Shown in pieces: positions 1-5,465 of a DNA stretch of 8,142 nucleotides. The notes beneath the pieces are model-generated. The model made no database searches. It was given only the letters and a program-made list of their open reading frames with translations, and was not told the DNA's origin. The DNA is taken from NCBI GenBank assembly GCA_030654205.1, contig JAURXW010000037.1, positions 1 to 8,142 of the forward strand. The letters are read 5' to 3'. The translations under genes and the position numbers were made by a program. Within the stretch, counting starts at the first letter, position 1; each line of letters starts with the position of its first letter. Source of the stretch: Bacteriovorax sp. Its GTDB lineage: Bacteria > Bdellovibrionota > Bacteriovoracia > Bacteriovoracales > Bacteriovoracaceae.

Positions 1-369
1 GGGCAAAAAAACCTGAGTCACATCCAAGGCCCCGAAAAAGTTTACCGCAAATGTGTCACGTGTTGCTTGTACAGATGCTGCTGAAGGGGGGCCGTCTTGA
101 CCGTATAGCGCCACGCCGGCATTGTTGATCAATAAATCGAGGGAAGAATTTTGTAAGCTATAAGTCTTCAAAGCCTCTTTTAGAGTTTCTGTTTGAGTGA
201 CATCCATCCTAATAAAGTTTGCTCCGAGTTCTTTGGCAGCCGCCCGGCCTAATTCTGCATCTCTAGCTCCGAGCCAAACCTCATAGTTATTTTTAATAAG
301 TTGTTTTGCAAGAGCGTAACCAATACCTTTATTGGAACCGGTAATAATCGCTTTTTTTCTGGGATTCAT
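1..369 (-). CDS. Short-chain dehydrogenase/reductase, N-terminal part (runs off the left edge)
   Basis: The first 123 residues are present and the rest lies beyond the window. They form the classical SDR Rossmann fold: the cofactor motif TGSNKGIG at residues 10-17, an acidic MDV at 55-57 of the adenine-binding type, NNAG at 82-85, and an Asn at 110 where classical SDRs carry the structural Asn of the catalytic tetrad. The YxxxK catalytic site is not in the window. The Arg at 36 after the second strand suggests NADPH preference. The spacing resembles carbonyl-reductase-like SDRs that reduce aldehydes, ketones or quinones, but the substrate cannot be read. The ATG at 369 is preceded by a clear AGGAGA ribosome site 6 nt upstream. 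The gene is divergent from the HxlR regulator, the usual arrangement for a regulator and its target. The family call is firm; the substrate is unknown. Confidence 0.9.
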   Translation of the reverse strand, partial: MNPRKKAIITGSNKGIGYALAKQLIKNNYEVWLGARDAELGRAAAKELGANFIRMDVTQTETLKEALKTYSLQNSSLDLLINNAGVALYGQDGPPSAASVQATRDTFAVNFFGALDVTQVFLP

Positions 370-424
370 TGCTTTCTCCTGTTGATTAAGTTCCAAAATA
401 ATCTCTTATGCCGGCGATGGGAAG

Positions 425-467
425 ACTCATCATTTAATGAGTTGGTAACTCATCATTAGATGAGTTA
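425..467. promoter_or_regulatory. Tandem dyads, likely HxlR operator
   Basis: Two inverted repeats lie between the divergent SDR and HxlR genes. The first (425-442) has arms ACTCAT/ATGAGT around 6 nt. The second (446-467) has perfect 9-bp arms TAACTCATC/GATGAGTTA around ATTA. Both contain the 10-mer ACTCATCATT (425-434 and 448-457), exactly 23 bp apart, about two helical turns, so two dimers could bind the same face. The second dyad ends 10 bp before the HxlR start, which fits repression of HxlR itself. A weak promoter-like pair, TTGATT (382-387) and TCTTAT (404-409) with a 16-nt spacer, would place the dyads just after the HxlR transcription start. Binding by HxlR is an inference. Confidence 0.6.
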
Positions 468-477
468 GACTTAACCT

Positions 478-822
478 ATGGGTTACAAGAAGAAAGAGAA
501 CTCATCAAATTTTTTAAACAGGCTCTTGCTGAGCCAGGACTGCATCTTCGATGCTGCCTTCGAGGCTTTTACTCCGCGATGGACGGCTCAGGTGCTTTTT
601 TGCATCTATCTCGACATCAATCGCTTTAGCCACATCAAGAAAAAGTTAGATGGTATTTCCGATCACATTTTGGGAGTTCGCTTAAACAAGCTCGTCGAAA
701 AAAAATTAATTCAGAAAAAAACAGTTGGCGGAGAGAAGGTCTACGTCATTACCGCCAAAGGAAGAGACCTCGTGGAAATCATCGAGAGTCTCGCGCGGTG
801 GCAGGCACAAGCTAATAGATAA
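478..822 (+). CDS. HxlR-family winged-helix transcriptional regulator
   Basis: The product has 114 residues, normal for this family of small dimeric MarR-like regulators. The single winged-helix domain spans about residues 22-110. It begins with the near-invariant Cys (C22), followed by the family's (K/R)W motif as PRW at 33-35. The recognition-helix segment is GISDHILGVRLNKL (59-72), and the wing follows with a V-Y-x-I-T-A-K-G-R-D run near 88-97. C22 is the residue used for thiol or quinone sensing in YodB/HypR/QorR-type members; C42 is a second cysteine. The likely target is the divergent SDR gene, through the tandem dyads just upstream. The start at 478 is the only sensible one, although no strong ribosome site precedes it. 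The family is firm; the inducer is unknown, with electrophiles or aldehydes a guess from the neighbour. Confidence 0.88.
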   Translation: MGYKKKENSSNFLNRLLLSQDCIFDAAFEAFTPRWTAQVLFCIYLDINRFSHIKKKLDGISDHILGVRLNKLVEKKLIQKKTVGGEKVYVITAKGRDLVEIIESLARWQAQANR

Positions 823-873
823 ATCTTGGCCTTCGTCGAGGCAAATGCGCGCTTTTCGGTACAAGAACGCCAA

Positions 874-899
874 AATCCCCATTTTCAGGGGGTTGTTTT
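874..899 (+). terminator. Likely intrinsic terminator of the HxlR gene
   Basis: Arms AATCCCC (874-880) and GGGGGTT (888-894) can form a 7-bp stem with one T-G wobble and a 7-nt loop, followed by GTTTT. It lies about 50 nt after the HxlR stop. The T-tract is short, so this is moderate evidence. Confidence 0.5.
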
Positions 900-928
900 A
901 AAAGTCTTGGCCTTTGATCACAGAAAAC

Positions 929-950
929 AAAAAAGGCCCAATTAAGGGCC
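929..950 (-). terminator. Likely intrinsic terminator for the LysR transcript (minus strand)
   Basis: Read on the minus strand, GGCCC (950-946), a 6-nt loop and GGGCC (939-935) are followed directly by six T (934-929). The all-GC stem plus T-run is a compact terminator. It lies about 170 nt beyond the LysR stop, so the LysR mRNA would carry a long 3' tail. Confidence 0.55.
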
Positions 951-1031
951 AGGTATCGTTAGTATGTGTCTTTTAGTTTGTTCGGCGTTTTCTTATTTAG
1001 TGGTTTAATCAATGGCCTATTAATTAATAAC

Positions 1032-1073
1032 TATAGCTGTAATATGTTTCACAGCTCTGTATCTAAAGCTATA
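1032..1073. repeat. Nested AGCT-centred inverted repeats downstream of LysR
   Basis: Outer arms TATAGCT (1032-1038) and AGCTATA (1067-1073) overlap an inner pair, AGCTGT (1035-1040) and ACAGCT (1051-1056). The two hairpins share bases, so they are mutually exclusive. A T-run follows on the plus strand (1075-1079). The region is AT-rich, so chance is a real alternative. Confidence 0.3.
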
Positions 1074-1122
1074 ATTTTTAGTTTTCACACAGCCTTGAAG
1101 CACTTAGCTTCTGGAAAATTCT

Positions 1123-2025
1123 TTAGCTTAAATGGCCATCCATTTCAGAACTGGGAGCCTTTTCTTCCAAAAAATTAATAAAAGCTTTGAGTGCTAATGA
1201 AGGATTCTCTAATGACCAGGTTGCATAAAATTTCACTCTAGGCGAATATTCGGCCAAGGGAATAAACACAGCATCCTTGGTGATGTGTGCGGCACGCTTT
1301 GAAGTTAGGAGAAGACCTTTTCCTATCCCCACCAGAATGGAACAGGATTCTTTGGATTTTTTGTAATAAATTCTTGGGCGTACATCTTTAAGTTTTAAAA
1401 ATTCCAAAAACTCTTCCTGAAATCCCAAGTGTTCATGTTTTCCGTGATATATGAGTGTCTCTCCTTCCAGATCACTGAGCTTCAATGATTTTTTCTGAGA
1501 TAGAGGATTCTCTTTTGAAATCAACAGCCCTATCTCGTGGGACTGAATGGGCACTTGATTCAAAATTTGTTCTTTAAAGATGTTAGGACAAAAGGCCACA
1601 TCAATTTTAGTTGATCGTAAGTTCTTGGCAAGAGCACTAAAGTTGAATTCAACAACCACTACTGTGATTTTAGGAAACTGTTCTTTAAAAGAACTAATGA
1701 GTCTTGGTAAGTCTGAATGAACTGCTCCAAAGTTCAAACTAAGATGAAGTTTTCCGCTTTTATTTTTTTGAAGATTTCTTACTTCCAATTCGGTGTTAGA
1801 AATCTGTGCAAGGATTTCTTTACCTTTCTTTAATAAATGAAGTCCAGCTCCTGTAAGTTCAACTGATCTTGTTGTGCGGTTAAAAAGTTTCACATTGAGA
1901 TCTGTTTCCAGCTTACTAATGATTCGAGTCAGTGGTGGCTGAGTAATATTAAGTCTCTCAGCTGCTTTTCTAAAATTCAACTCTTCGGCAACAGTAATAA
2001 ACGCTTTTAATTCTCTTGTTTCCAT
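1123..2025 (-). CDS. LysR-type transcriptional regulator
   Basis: The product is 300 residues from the ATG at 2025, the standard LTTR length. The N-terminal winged HTH (about 1-60) begins METRELKAF and includes the helix-turn-helix FRKAAERLN-ITQPPLTRIISKLE (18-40), then LFNRTTRSVELTGAG (47-61), all hallmark LTTR positions. A linker helix leads to a substrate-binding domain from about 91 to 290. An upstream in-frame ATG at 2097 would add 24 residues, but it has no family match and would run through the operator and the divergent promoter. The ATG at 2025 has AAGG about 5 nt before it and fits the family start. Cys146 and Cys228 do not sit in an OxyR-like pattern, so I infer a small-molecule inducer rather than peroxide sensing. 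It is divergent from the flavoprotein operon, its probable target, and operator dyads just upstream suggest autoregulation too. Confidence 0.92.
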   Translation of the reverse strand: METRELKAFITVAEELNFRKAAERLNITQPPLTRIISKLETDLNVKLFNRTTRSVELTGAGLHLLKKGKEILAQISNTELEVRNLQKNKSGKLHLSLNFGAVHSDLPRLISSFKEQFPKITVVVVEFNFSALAKNLRSTKIDVAFCPNIFKEQILNQVPIQSHEIGLLISKENPLSQKKSLKLSDLEGETLIYHGKHEHLGFQEEFLEFLKLKDVRPRIYYKKSKESCSILVGIGKGLLLTSKRAAHITKDAVFIPLAEYSPRVKFYATWSLENPSLALKAFINFLEEKAPSSEMDGHLS

Positions 2026-2027
2026 TA

Positions 2028-2055
2028 ATACCTTGGGGGTATCAATAATGATACC
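2028..2055. promoter_or_regulatory. LysR binding region: T-N11-A dyad plus adjoining dyad
   Basis: ATACC-N5-GGTAT (2028-2042) is an interrupted dyad carrying the LTTR signature T-N11-A (T2029, A2041). It shares GGTAT with a second perfect dyad, GGTATC-N6-GATACC (2038-2055). From a start near 2101 set by the promoter at 2066-2094, the centres lie at about -66 and -54. That matches the usual recognition-site plus activation-site arrangement of LysR activators. The sites also lie 2-30 bp upstream of the LysR start codon, suitable for self-repression. Confidence 0.6.
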
Positions 2056-2065
2056 TACTTTGCAA

Positions 2066-2094
2066 TTATCATACACCCGATTCAGCTCTATAAT
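2066..2094 (+). promoter_or_regulatory. Sigma70-type promoter of the flavoprotein-methyltransferase operon
   Basis: A perfect -10 TATAAT (2089-2094) is preceded at 17 nt by a weak -35, TTATCA (2066-2071, 4 of 6 matches). A poor -35 with a perfect -10 is typical of an activator-dependent promoter, in line with the LysR dyads immediately upstream. Transcription would start near 2101, giving a leader of only about 16 nt. Confidence 0.6.
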
Positions 2095-2116
2095 CATTAA
2101 ATAAGGAGAAAATAAT

Positions 2117-2989
2117 ATGAATAAACAATTTGATGTGGCAATTATAGGAGGTGGTCCTGCTGGATTAAGTGGTGCTTTGACTCTCGCCAGAGGAAATCGG
2201 ACAGTTGTAGTGTTTGATGATAATCAACCACGAAATGCGCCTGCCGCACATATGATGAATTTCCCTTCTCGCGATGGAACTCCGCCTGATGAATTTCGTC
2301 GATTGATTAGAGAAGATTTAAAAAAATACTCAAAAGTTGAATTCAAATCAGAACGTGTAAATGATATTAAAAGAAATGAATTAGGCTTTATGTTAGAAGG
2401 AAAAATCCAGGTCAAAAAAATTCTTCTCGCTCACGGTGTGACAGATATCCTACCTGAAATTCCTGGCATAAAAGAGTTGTTTGGAAAGGCCATCTTCCAC
2501 TGCCCTTATTGCCATGGTTACGAATACCTAAATGAAGCGATGGGGATGATCGGAGGAAAAGAATATGCTGATCATATGTCGGTGCTACTAAAAGGATTAT
2601 CAAAAGATCTGGTGCTATTCACTAATGGTGCTGAAGTGGACCAATACCCTGGCATTAAAGTCTACACTGACAAGATTGACTCATTTATTTATGAAGCTGA
2701 AAAACTTAAGGCGGTTAAATTAGTTACAGGTGAGGTAGTAGAGCGCAGCTATTTATTTTATCGACCAGATCAAAAACTCTCAACAGGCCTTGGAGTTAAG
2801 CTTGGTTGCGAGCTTACAGATATGGGCCATTATAAAATTACTGACTTTGGGCTAACAACTCAGCCTGATGTCTTCGCCGCCGGAGATGATATGACTGTCA
2901 TGCAGTCAGTGGTCTTTGCCTGCGCTGCTGGATCTAAAGCAGGAGCCATGATTAACTTTGAAGTATTACAACTAATCAATAGGAAGTGA
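2117..2989 (+). CDS. Thioredoxin-reductase-like FAD-dependent oxidoreductase (possible dithiol oxidase type)
   Basis: The product has 290 residues in the two-domain TrxR fold. FAD binding is seen at GGGPAGL (11-17) and at the C-terminal DVFAAGDD (251-258). The redox-active pair is C129/C132 in FHCPYCHGYE (127-136), placed as in bacterial TrxR between the two halves. The pyridine-nucleotide motif is altered: at G146-G-K148-E-Y-A151 a Lys replaces the second Gly of GxGxxA, and no HRR-type NADPH phosphate motif is visible later. CxxCHGYE and the poor NADPH site resemble GliT/HlmI/DepH-type dithiol oxidases, which form disulfides in small molecules using oxygen, more than true thioredoxin reductase. 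That subfamily call is an inference. AAGGAG stands 8 nt before the ATG. The gene is first in an operon with the methyltransferase and is probably activated by the divergent LysR protein. Confidence 0.85.
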   Translation: MNKQFDVAIIGGGPAGLSGALTLARGNRTVVVFDDNQPRNAPAAHMMNFPSRDGTPPDEFRRLIREDLKKYSKVEFKSERVNDIKRNELGFMLEGKIQVKKILLAHGVTDILPEIPGIKELFGKAIFHCPYCHGYEYLNEAMGMIGGKEYADHMSVLLKGLSKDLVLFTNGAEVDQYPGIKVYTDKIDSFIYEAEKLKAVKLVTGEVVERSYLFYRPDQKLSTGLGVKLGCELTDMGHYKITDFGLTTQPDVFAAGDDMTVMQSVVFACAAGSKAGAMINFEVLQLINRK

Positions 2990-2991
2990 AT

Positions 2992-3684
2992 ATGCATTCT
3001 CATTCAAAATTAGATTCATTTGGAAAAGATAGGGCTAAGTCTTACGACCAAAGTAATAACCACATTGTTCCGATTTACGAAAATTTACACTACTTAATCA
3101 AAATTTTATTAAGTGAGGTTGCTCCCAATTCTAAAATTCTTTGCATAGGTGTCGGAACTGGAAGTGAGATCATTGAACTTGCAGAGGCTTTCCCGAAATT
3201 TACTTTTGTAGCAGTTGATCCATCGGAGTCAATGCTCGAAGTTTGTAGGGAGAAACTGAAAAAGCTGAATCTACTTGATCGATGCGAATTGATTCATGGA
3301 TATGTCGAAGATGTTCAGGAGCTAGAGGGTTTCGATGGAGCTCTTTGCCTTCTAGTCCTTCATCACACTACACTTGAAGACAGGACTAAGATCATTACAG
3401 GTATATTTAAGTGTCTCAAAACCACTGGCTATTTTATCTGTGCCGAAATCAGTTTCGATCTTACATCGAGCGCATTTGGGGACATCATTGAAAAATGGCA
3501 ATCGATGATTAGAAGATCAGGCTCTCAAGAAGGGAAAATTCAAAACCTTCCAAGAATGATGAAGGAGCATTTGTTTATTCAAGCACCATCAGAAGTTGAA
3601 CTTATATTGGTGTCCAGTGGCTTTTTAAATCCCATACAGTTTTTCCAAGCATTACTGATTCGTGCTTGGTATGCACGAAAATAA
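2992..3684 (+). CDS. Class I SAM-dependent methyltransferase
   Basis: The product has 230 residues with a seven-strand Rossmann methyltransferase core. Motif I is GVGTG (53-57), the acidic residue at the end of strand 2 is D76 in AVDPS, a motif II/III-like stretch follows, and LVLHH (121-125) is the strand-4 motif of the Methyltransf_12/25 group. The C-terminal part (about 155-230) is helical and would set substrate choice; the acceptor is unknown. The ATG at 2992 is preferred because AGGAAG lies 5 nt upstream. A GTG at 2986, overlapping the previous stop, would begin inside that ribosome site. The gap to the flavoprotein stop is only 2 nt, so translation is likely coupled and the two enzymes probably share a substrate or stress. 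Small-molecule S- or O-methylation is plausible but not shown. Confidence 0.87.
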   Translation: MHSHSKLDSFGKDRAKSYDQSNNHIVPIYENLHYLIKILLSEVAPNSKILCIGVGTGSEIIELAEAFPKFTFVAVDPSESMLEVCREKLKKLNLLDRCELIHGYVEDVQELEGFDGALCLLVLHHTTLEDRTKIITGIFKCLKTTGYFICAEISFDLTSSAFGDIIEKWQSMIRRSGSQEGKIQNLPRMMKEHLFIQAPSEVELILVSSGFLNPIQFFQALLIRAWYARK

Positions 3685-3784
3685 AAATGCTTATTTTAAT
3701 TTGCATCGAGCAGTAATGAAAACTTAATCGAATAAGCGACTGAAAATGCAAGATGGTTTTGTATTGGCGATTAAAGACCAAATA

Positions 3785-3815
3785 AAGGACGGATTTTTTG
3801 GCCCGCCTTCGTTTT
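3785..3815 (+). terminator. Likely terminator of the methyltransferase operon
   Basis: AAGG (3785-3788), a bulged A, then CGG (3790-3792) pair with CCG (3803-3805) and CCTT (3806-3809) around a loop containing six T, followed by CGTTTT. On the opposite strand the same hairpin could serve the convergent MarR operon, though only a short T-run follows there. The bulge and weak T-tract limit confidence. Confidence 0.4.
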
Positions 3816-3830
3816 GTATTAAAAGTATTC

Positions 3831-3865
3831 GCACTAAATTTTAACTACCATTGGTTTTTTAGTGC
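3831..3865. repeat. 8-bp inverted repeat directly after the MarR stop
   Basis: GCACTAAA (3831-3838) and TTTAGTGC (3858-3865) are perfect inverted arms around 19 nt, starting 1 nt beyond the MarR stop codon. No T-run follows on the minus strand, so it is not a standard terminator; it may protect the 3' end of the transcript or be chance. Confidence 0.35.
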
Positions 3866-3866
3866 T

Positions 3867-4319
3867 TTAGACTGCTCCTTCTAGATTTTTTGCACAAGAT
3901 ATCAGAAGTCTTGAAAGTTGAGCGACTTCAGTTTTTGAAAAACTCGAAAGCATTTGCAGTTGAATTGATTGCACATCCATTTCACATGCCAGCAGAACTC
4001 TTCCTCCTTTTTCGGTTAAGGCTACATCAATTACTTTTCGATGAGCTTTGCTATCGGTTTTCTCTATAAAGCCAAGATCTTCAAGATCCCGAACGATACG
4101 TATCATCGTTGGCGCTGTGACAAAACTTCGCCTGGCCAGTTCTGCATTCGATAGTAAGTTCTCTTCACACAAATGACAAAGTACTGCATATTGTGAAGTT
4201 GTTAATCCATTTTTAGATAGTGCCTCATCCATTCTGGCCCTGAATGCTTGCTGAACTCTCTTGATTAAAAAACCTAGCTGACTCTGTAGGGGTACTTTAA
4301 AGCCATTAGATTTTTTCAA
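3867..4319 (-). CDS. MarR-family transcriptional regulator
   Basis: The product has 150 residues, typical for MarR/SlyA proteins. After an N-terminal dimerisation helix come the winged-helix parts: LTTSQYAVLCHLCEE (39-53), SNAELARRSFVTAPTMIRIVRDLEDLGFIEK (57-87) with the recognition helix near 68-81, and the wing DSKAHRKVIDVALTEKG (89-105), which matches the family's D-x-R...LT-x-x-G pattern. C-terminal helices complete the dimer. Cysteines at 48, 51, 112 and 142 could allow thiol sensing, but that is speculative. The start is TTG at 4319: no ATG exists before residue 30, which would delete helix 1, and AGGGG sits 6 nt upstream inside the 3' end of the preceding gene. The spacing of 2 nt makes it the last gene of the VOC-reductase-MarR operon. 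It probably represses that operon through the SlyA-like inverted repeat at 5389-5422. Confidence 0.9.
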   Translation of the reverse strand: MKKSNGFKVPLQSQLGFLIKRVQQAFRARMDEALSKNGLTTSQYAVLCHLCEENLLSNAELARRSFVTAPTMIRIVRDLEDLGFIEKTDSKAHRKVIDVALTEKGGRVLLACEMDVQSIQLQMLSSFSKTEVAQLSRLLISCAKNLEGAV

Positions 4320-4321
4320 AA

Positions 4322-4981
4322 TTAACCCCTTGAAGAAATAGTTGGAAGTTTACGAATGTAATCAGTGCTAACTAATTGTTGAACTAAAAATTTTGCAACA
4401 TGCTTACGGCTAATTTTTGTCGCAGCCTTTGGATAATTATCTAAACTTATAATAAGATTTGTCATCTCGTTTGTATCGGATAATTGAACGCATCGAACGA
4501 CAGTCCAATCAAGAGATGATTCTTTCAGAACTTCTTCCTGCCCAGTGTGATCGTCAAACGCGACTTTAAGATTTGATTTATTGATCATGATCCGAAGCCA
4601 CCAGGACAGATCATGGAAAGATTCTCCTGCGCCAAAAGTAGACATCACAATAATCCGTTTTTTTCCATGAGCTTCCATGGCAGAAACAACATTTCTGATT
4701 GAATCTCGAATCATAAAAGGCTGGCCTATCACTTTTGCCCATGGATTATCTGAAATTCGTGGATTGTTAATGACACTAATCACTTCATCAACCAAAGAAA
4801 CTGCTTGATTAACATCGTCAGGTTTCTCCGTGTCACCCTTTATGAGATGCAATCTTGAATCTGAGATACTGAGTCTTTCAGGGTGACGTGATAAAGCATA
4901 TACTTCGTGGCCCATAGCCAGAACTTCTTTCACGACATGGACACCAGTTTTACCAGTTGCTCCCAAAATCAAAACATTCAT
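4322..4981 (-). CDS. NmrA/BLVRB-like atypical SDR, NAD(P)-binding reductase
   Basis: The product has 219 residues with one Rossmann domain. The dinucleotide motif GATGKTG (7-13) is the atypical-SDR form, SR at 31-32 suggests NADPH, and KGD at 48-50 contacts the adenine. Further family landmarks are STFGAG (114-119), DDH at 143-145, DWTVVR (158-163) and ISRKHVAKFL (190-199). There is no YxxxK catalytic pair, as expected for this group. The DDH and following VLKESSL segment recall flavin/biliverdin reductase B, so flavin or quinone reduction is a reasonable guess, but a substrate-free redox sensor role like NmrA cannot be excluded. GGAG lies 9 nt before the ATG, within the end of the VOC gene, and only 1 nt separates the two genes. 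It is the middle gene of the MarR-controlled operon. Confidence 0.87.
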   Translation of the reverse strand: MNVLILGATGKTGVHVVKEVLAMGHEVYALSRHPERLSISDSRLHLIKGDTEKPDDVNQAVSLVDEVISVINNPRISDNPWAKVIGQPFMIRDSIRNVVSAMEAHGKKRIIVMSTFGAGESFHDLSWWLRIMINKSNLKVAFDDHTGQEEVLKESSLDWTVVRCVQLSDTNEMTNLIISLDNYPKAATKISRKHVAKFLVQQLVSTDYIRKLPTISSRG

Positions 4982-4982
4982 T

Positions 4983-5351
4983 TTATTTATCTCCGTGAAT
5001 AGTGATGGCGTATCCGTTCGGATCTTTCAGAATAAAAGTCCGACCGAAAGGACCATCTTCTATGGGCTTAATGATTGGGACATTTTTTTCTTTTAGACGA
5101 GAAAAAAGTTCGTCTGGATTTTCCACTTTGAACCAGAGTGAGATGCCGGCTCCCTTCAATTCAATCTTTTCCAGATCAATCAGTGACGTGCGAATTGCAA
5201 AGATTGCCGCGTTTTCTGTTTCAAAGACAACAGCATGAGGGTTAGGACTTATTCCTTTTTTAAAGCCCATTATCTCTGAGTAAAAAACCTCAGATTTATT
5301 CATGTCGATTACCTGAATAGATACGAAATCCAAGTTTGTAGCTTTTTGCAT
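4983..5351 (-). CDS. VOC-superfamily (glyoxalase/bleomycin-resistance-like) protein, metal ligands not conserved
   Basis: The product has 122 residues, the size of a single-chain VOC monomer with two beta-alpha-beta-beta-beta units. The first unit shows the V-x-D...S-x-x-FY landmark (14-24). The second shows LWFKVENPDELFSRLKEKNV (72-91) and ends with GPFGRTFILKDPNGY (100-114). Lining these up with glyoxalase-type members, the usual metal-binding positions appear to be F9, S71 and T117 instead of His, His and Glu. This favours a metal-free binding protein like the bleomycin-resistance group over a lyase or dioxygenase. The alignment was done by eye. GAGG is 8 nt before the ATG. It is the first gene of the operon with the reductase and MarR, so it is likely induced by the same ligand and may bind a toxic compound. 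Confidence 0.87.
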   Translation of the reverse strand: MQKATNLDFVSIQVIDMNKSEVFYSEIMGFKKGISPNPHAVVFETENAAIFAIRTSLIDLEKIELKGAGISLWFKVENPDELFSRLKEKNVPIIKPIEDGPFGRTFILKDPNGYAITIHGDK

Positions 5352-5388
5352 ATAGTTTTCCTCACTTGTTAATGCTTTAACGTCGAAT

Positions 5389-5422
5389 TATTAGCATGCT
5401 ATCATATATATGCATGCTAATA
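5389..5422. promoter_or_regulatory. Twin SlyA/MarR-like operator of the VOC operon
   Basis: A 34-bp region has perfect 11-bp inverted arms, TATTAGCATGC (5389-5399) and GCATGCTAATA (5412-5422), around 12 AT-rich bases. The left half contains a palindrome of its own, TAGCATGCTA (5392-5401), and GCATGCTA recurs as a direct repeat 18 bp apart. The half-site TTAGCATGCTAT matches 10 of 12 bases of the SlyA box TTAGCAAGCTAA; the other half matches 9 of 12. It sits about 40 bp before the VOC start codon, suited to block transcription, and the MarR gene is in the same operon. I could not fix -10/-35 elements with confidence. Confidence 0.7.
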
Positions 5423-5465
5423 CAATATATTTCACATGAAATGCAGATTTTATCAGGCGTTGGCT

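Larger units (their letters stand above)
823..1122. other. 300-bp gene-free stretch between convergent HxlR and LysR genes
   Basis: I see no convincing gene here. The stretch holds a plus-strand terminator candidate (874-899) and a minus-strand terminator candidate (929-950). A short direct repeat, TCTTGGCCTT, occurs at 824-833 and 905-914. An AT-rich part contains nested AGCT-centred inverted repeats (1032-1073). A GTG-started reading frame across 966-1178 is low-complexity and hydrophobic and overlaps the LysR 3' end, so I do not call it. Confidence 0.6.

Noticed and set aside
966..1178. Plus-strand 70-residue open frame
   Set aside because: GTG start without a ribosome site, low-complexity AT-rich composition, and overlap with the antisense of the LysR 3' end.
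1123..2025. OxyR identity for the LysR regulator next to a redox enzyme
   Set aside because: Cys146 and Cys228 are far apart and not in the OxyR peroxidatic arrangement; the context alone is not enough.
2026..2097. 24-residue N-terminal extension of the LysR protein from an upstream ATG
   Set aside because: LTTR proteins begin at the METRELKAF-like segment; the extension would span the operator dyads and the divergent TATAAT. The internal ATG has its own AAGG.
2224..2603. Antisense open frames within the flavoprotein gene
   Set aside because: They lie opposite a gene with clear FAD and CxxC motifs and show no protein-like features.
2986..2991. GTG start for the methyltransferase overlapping the flavoprotein stop
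   Set aside because: The AGGAAG ribosome site (2981-2986) would overlap this codon; the ATG at 2992 is spaced correctly.
5002..5238. Plus-strand open frame opposite the VOC gene
   Set aside because: Shadow of the VOC coding sequence, with no recognisable motif.
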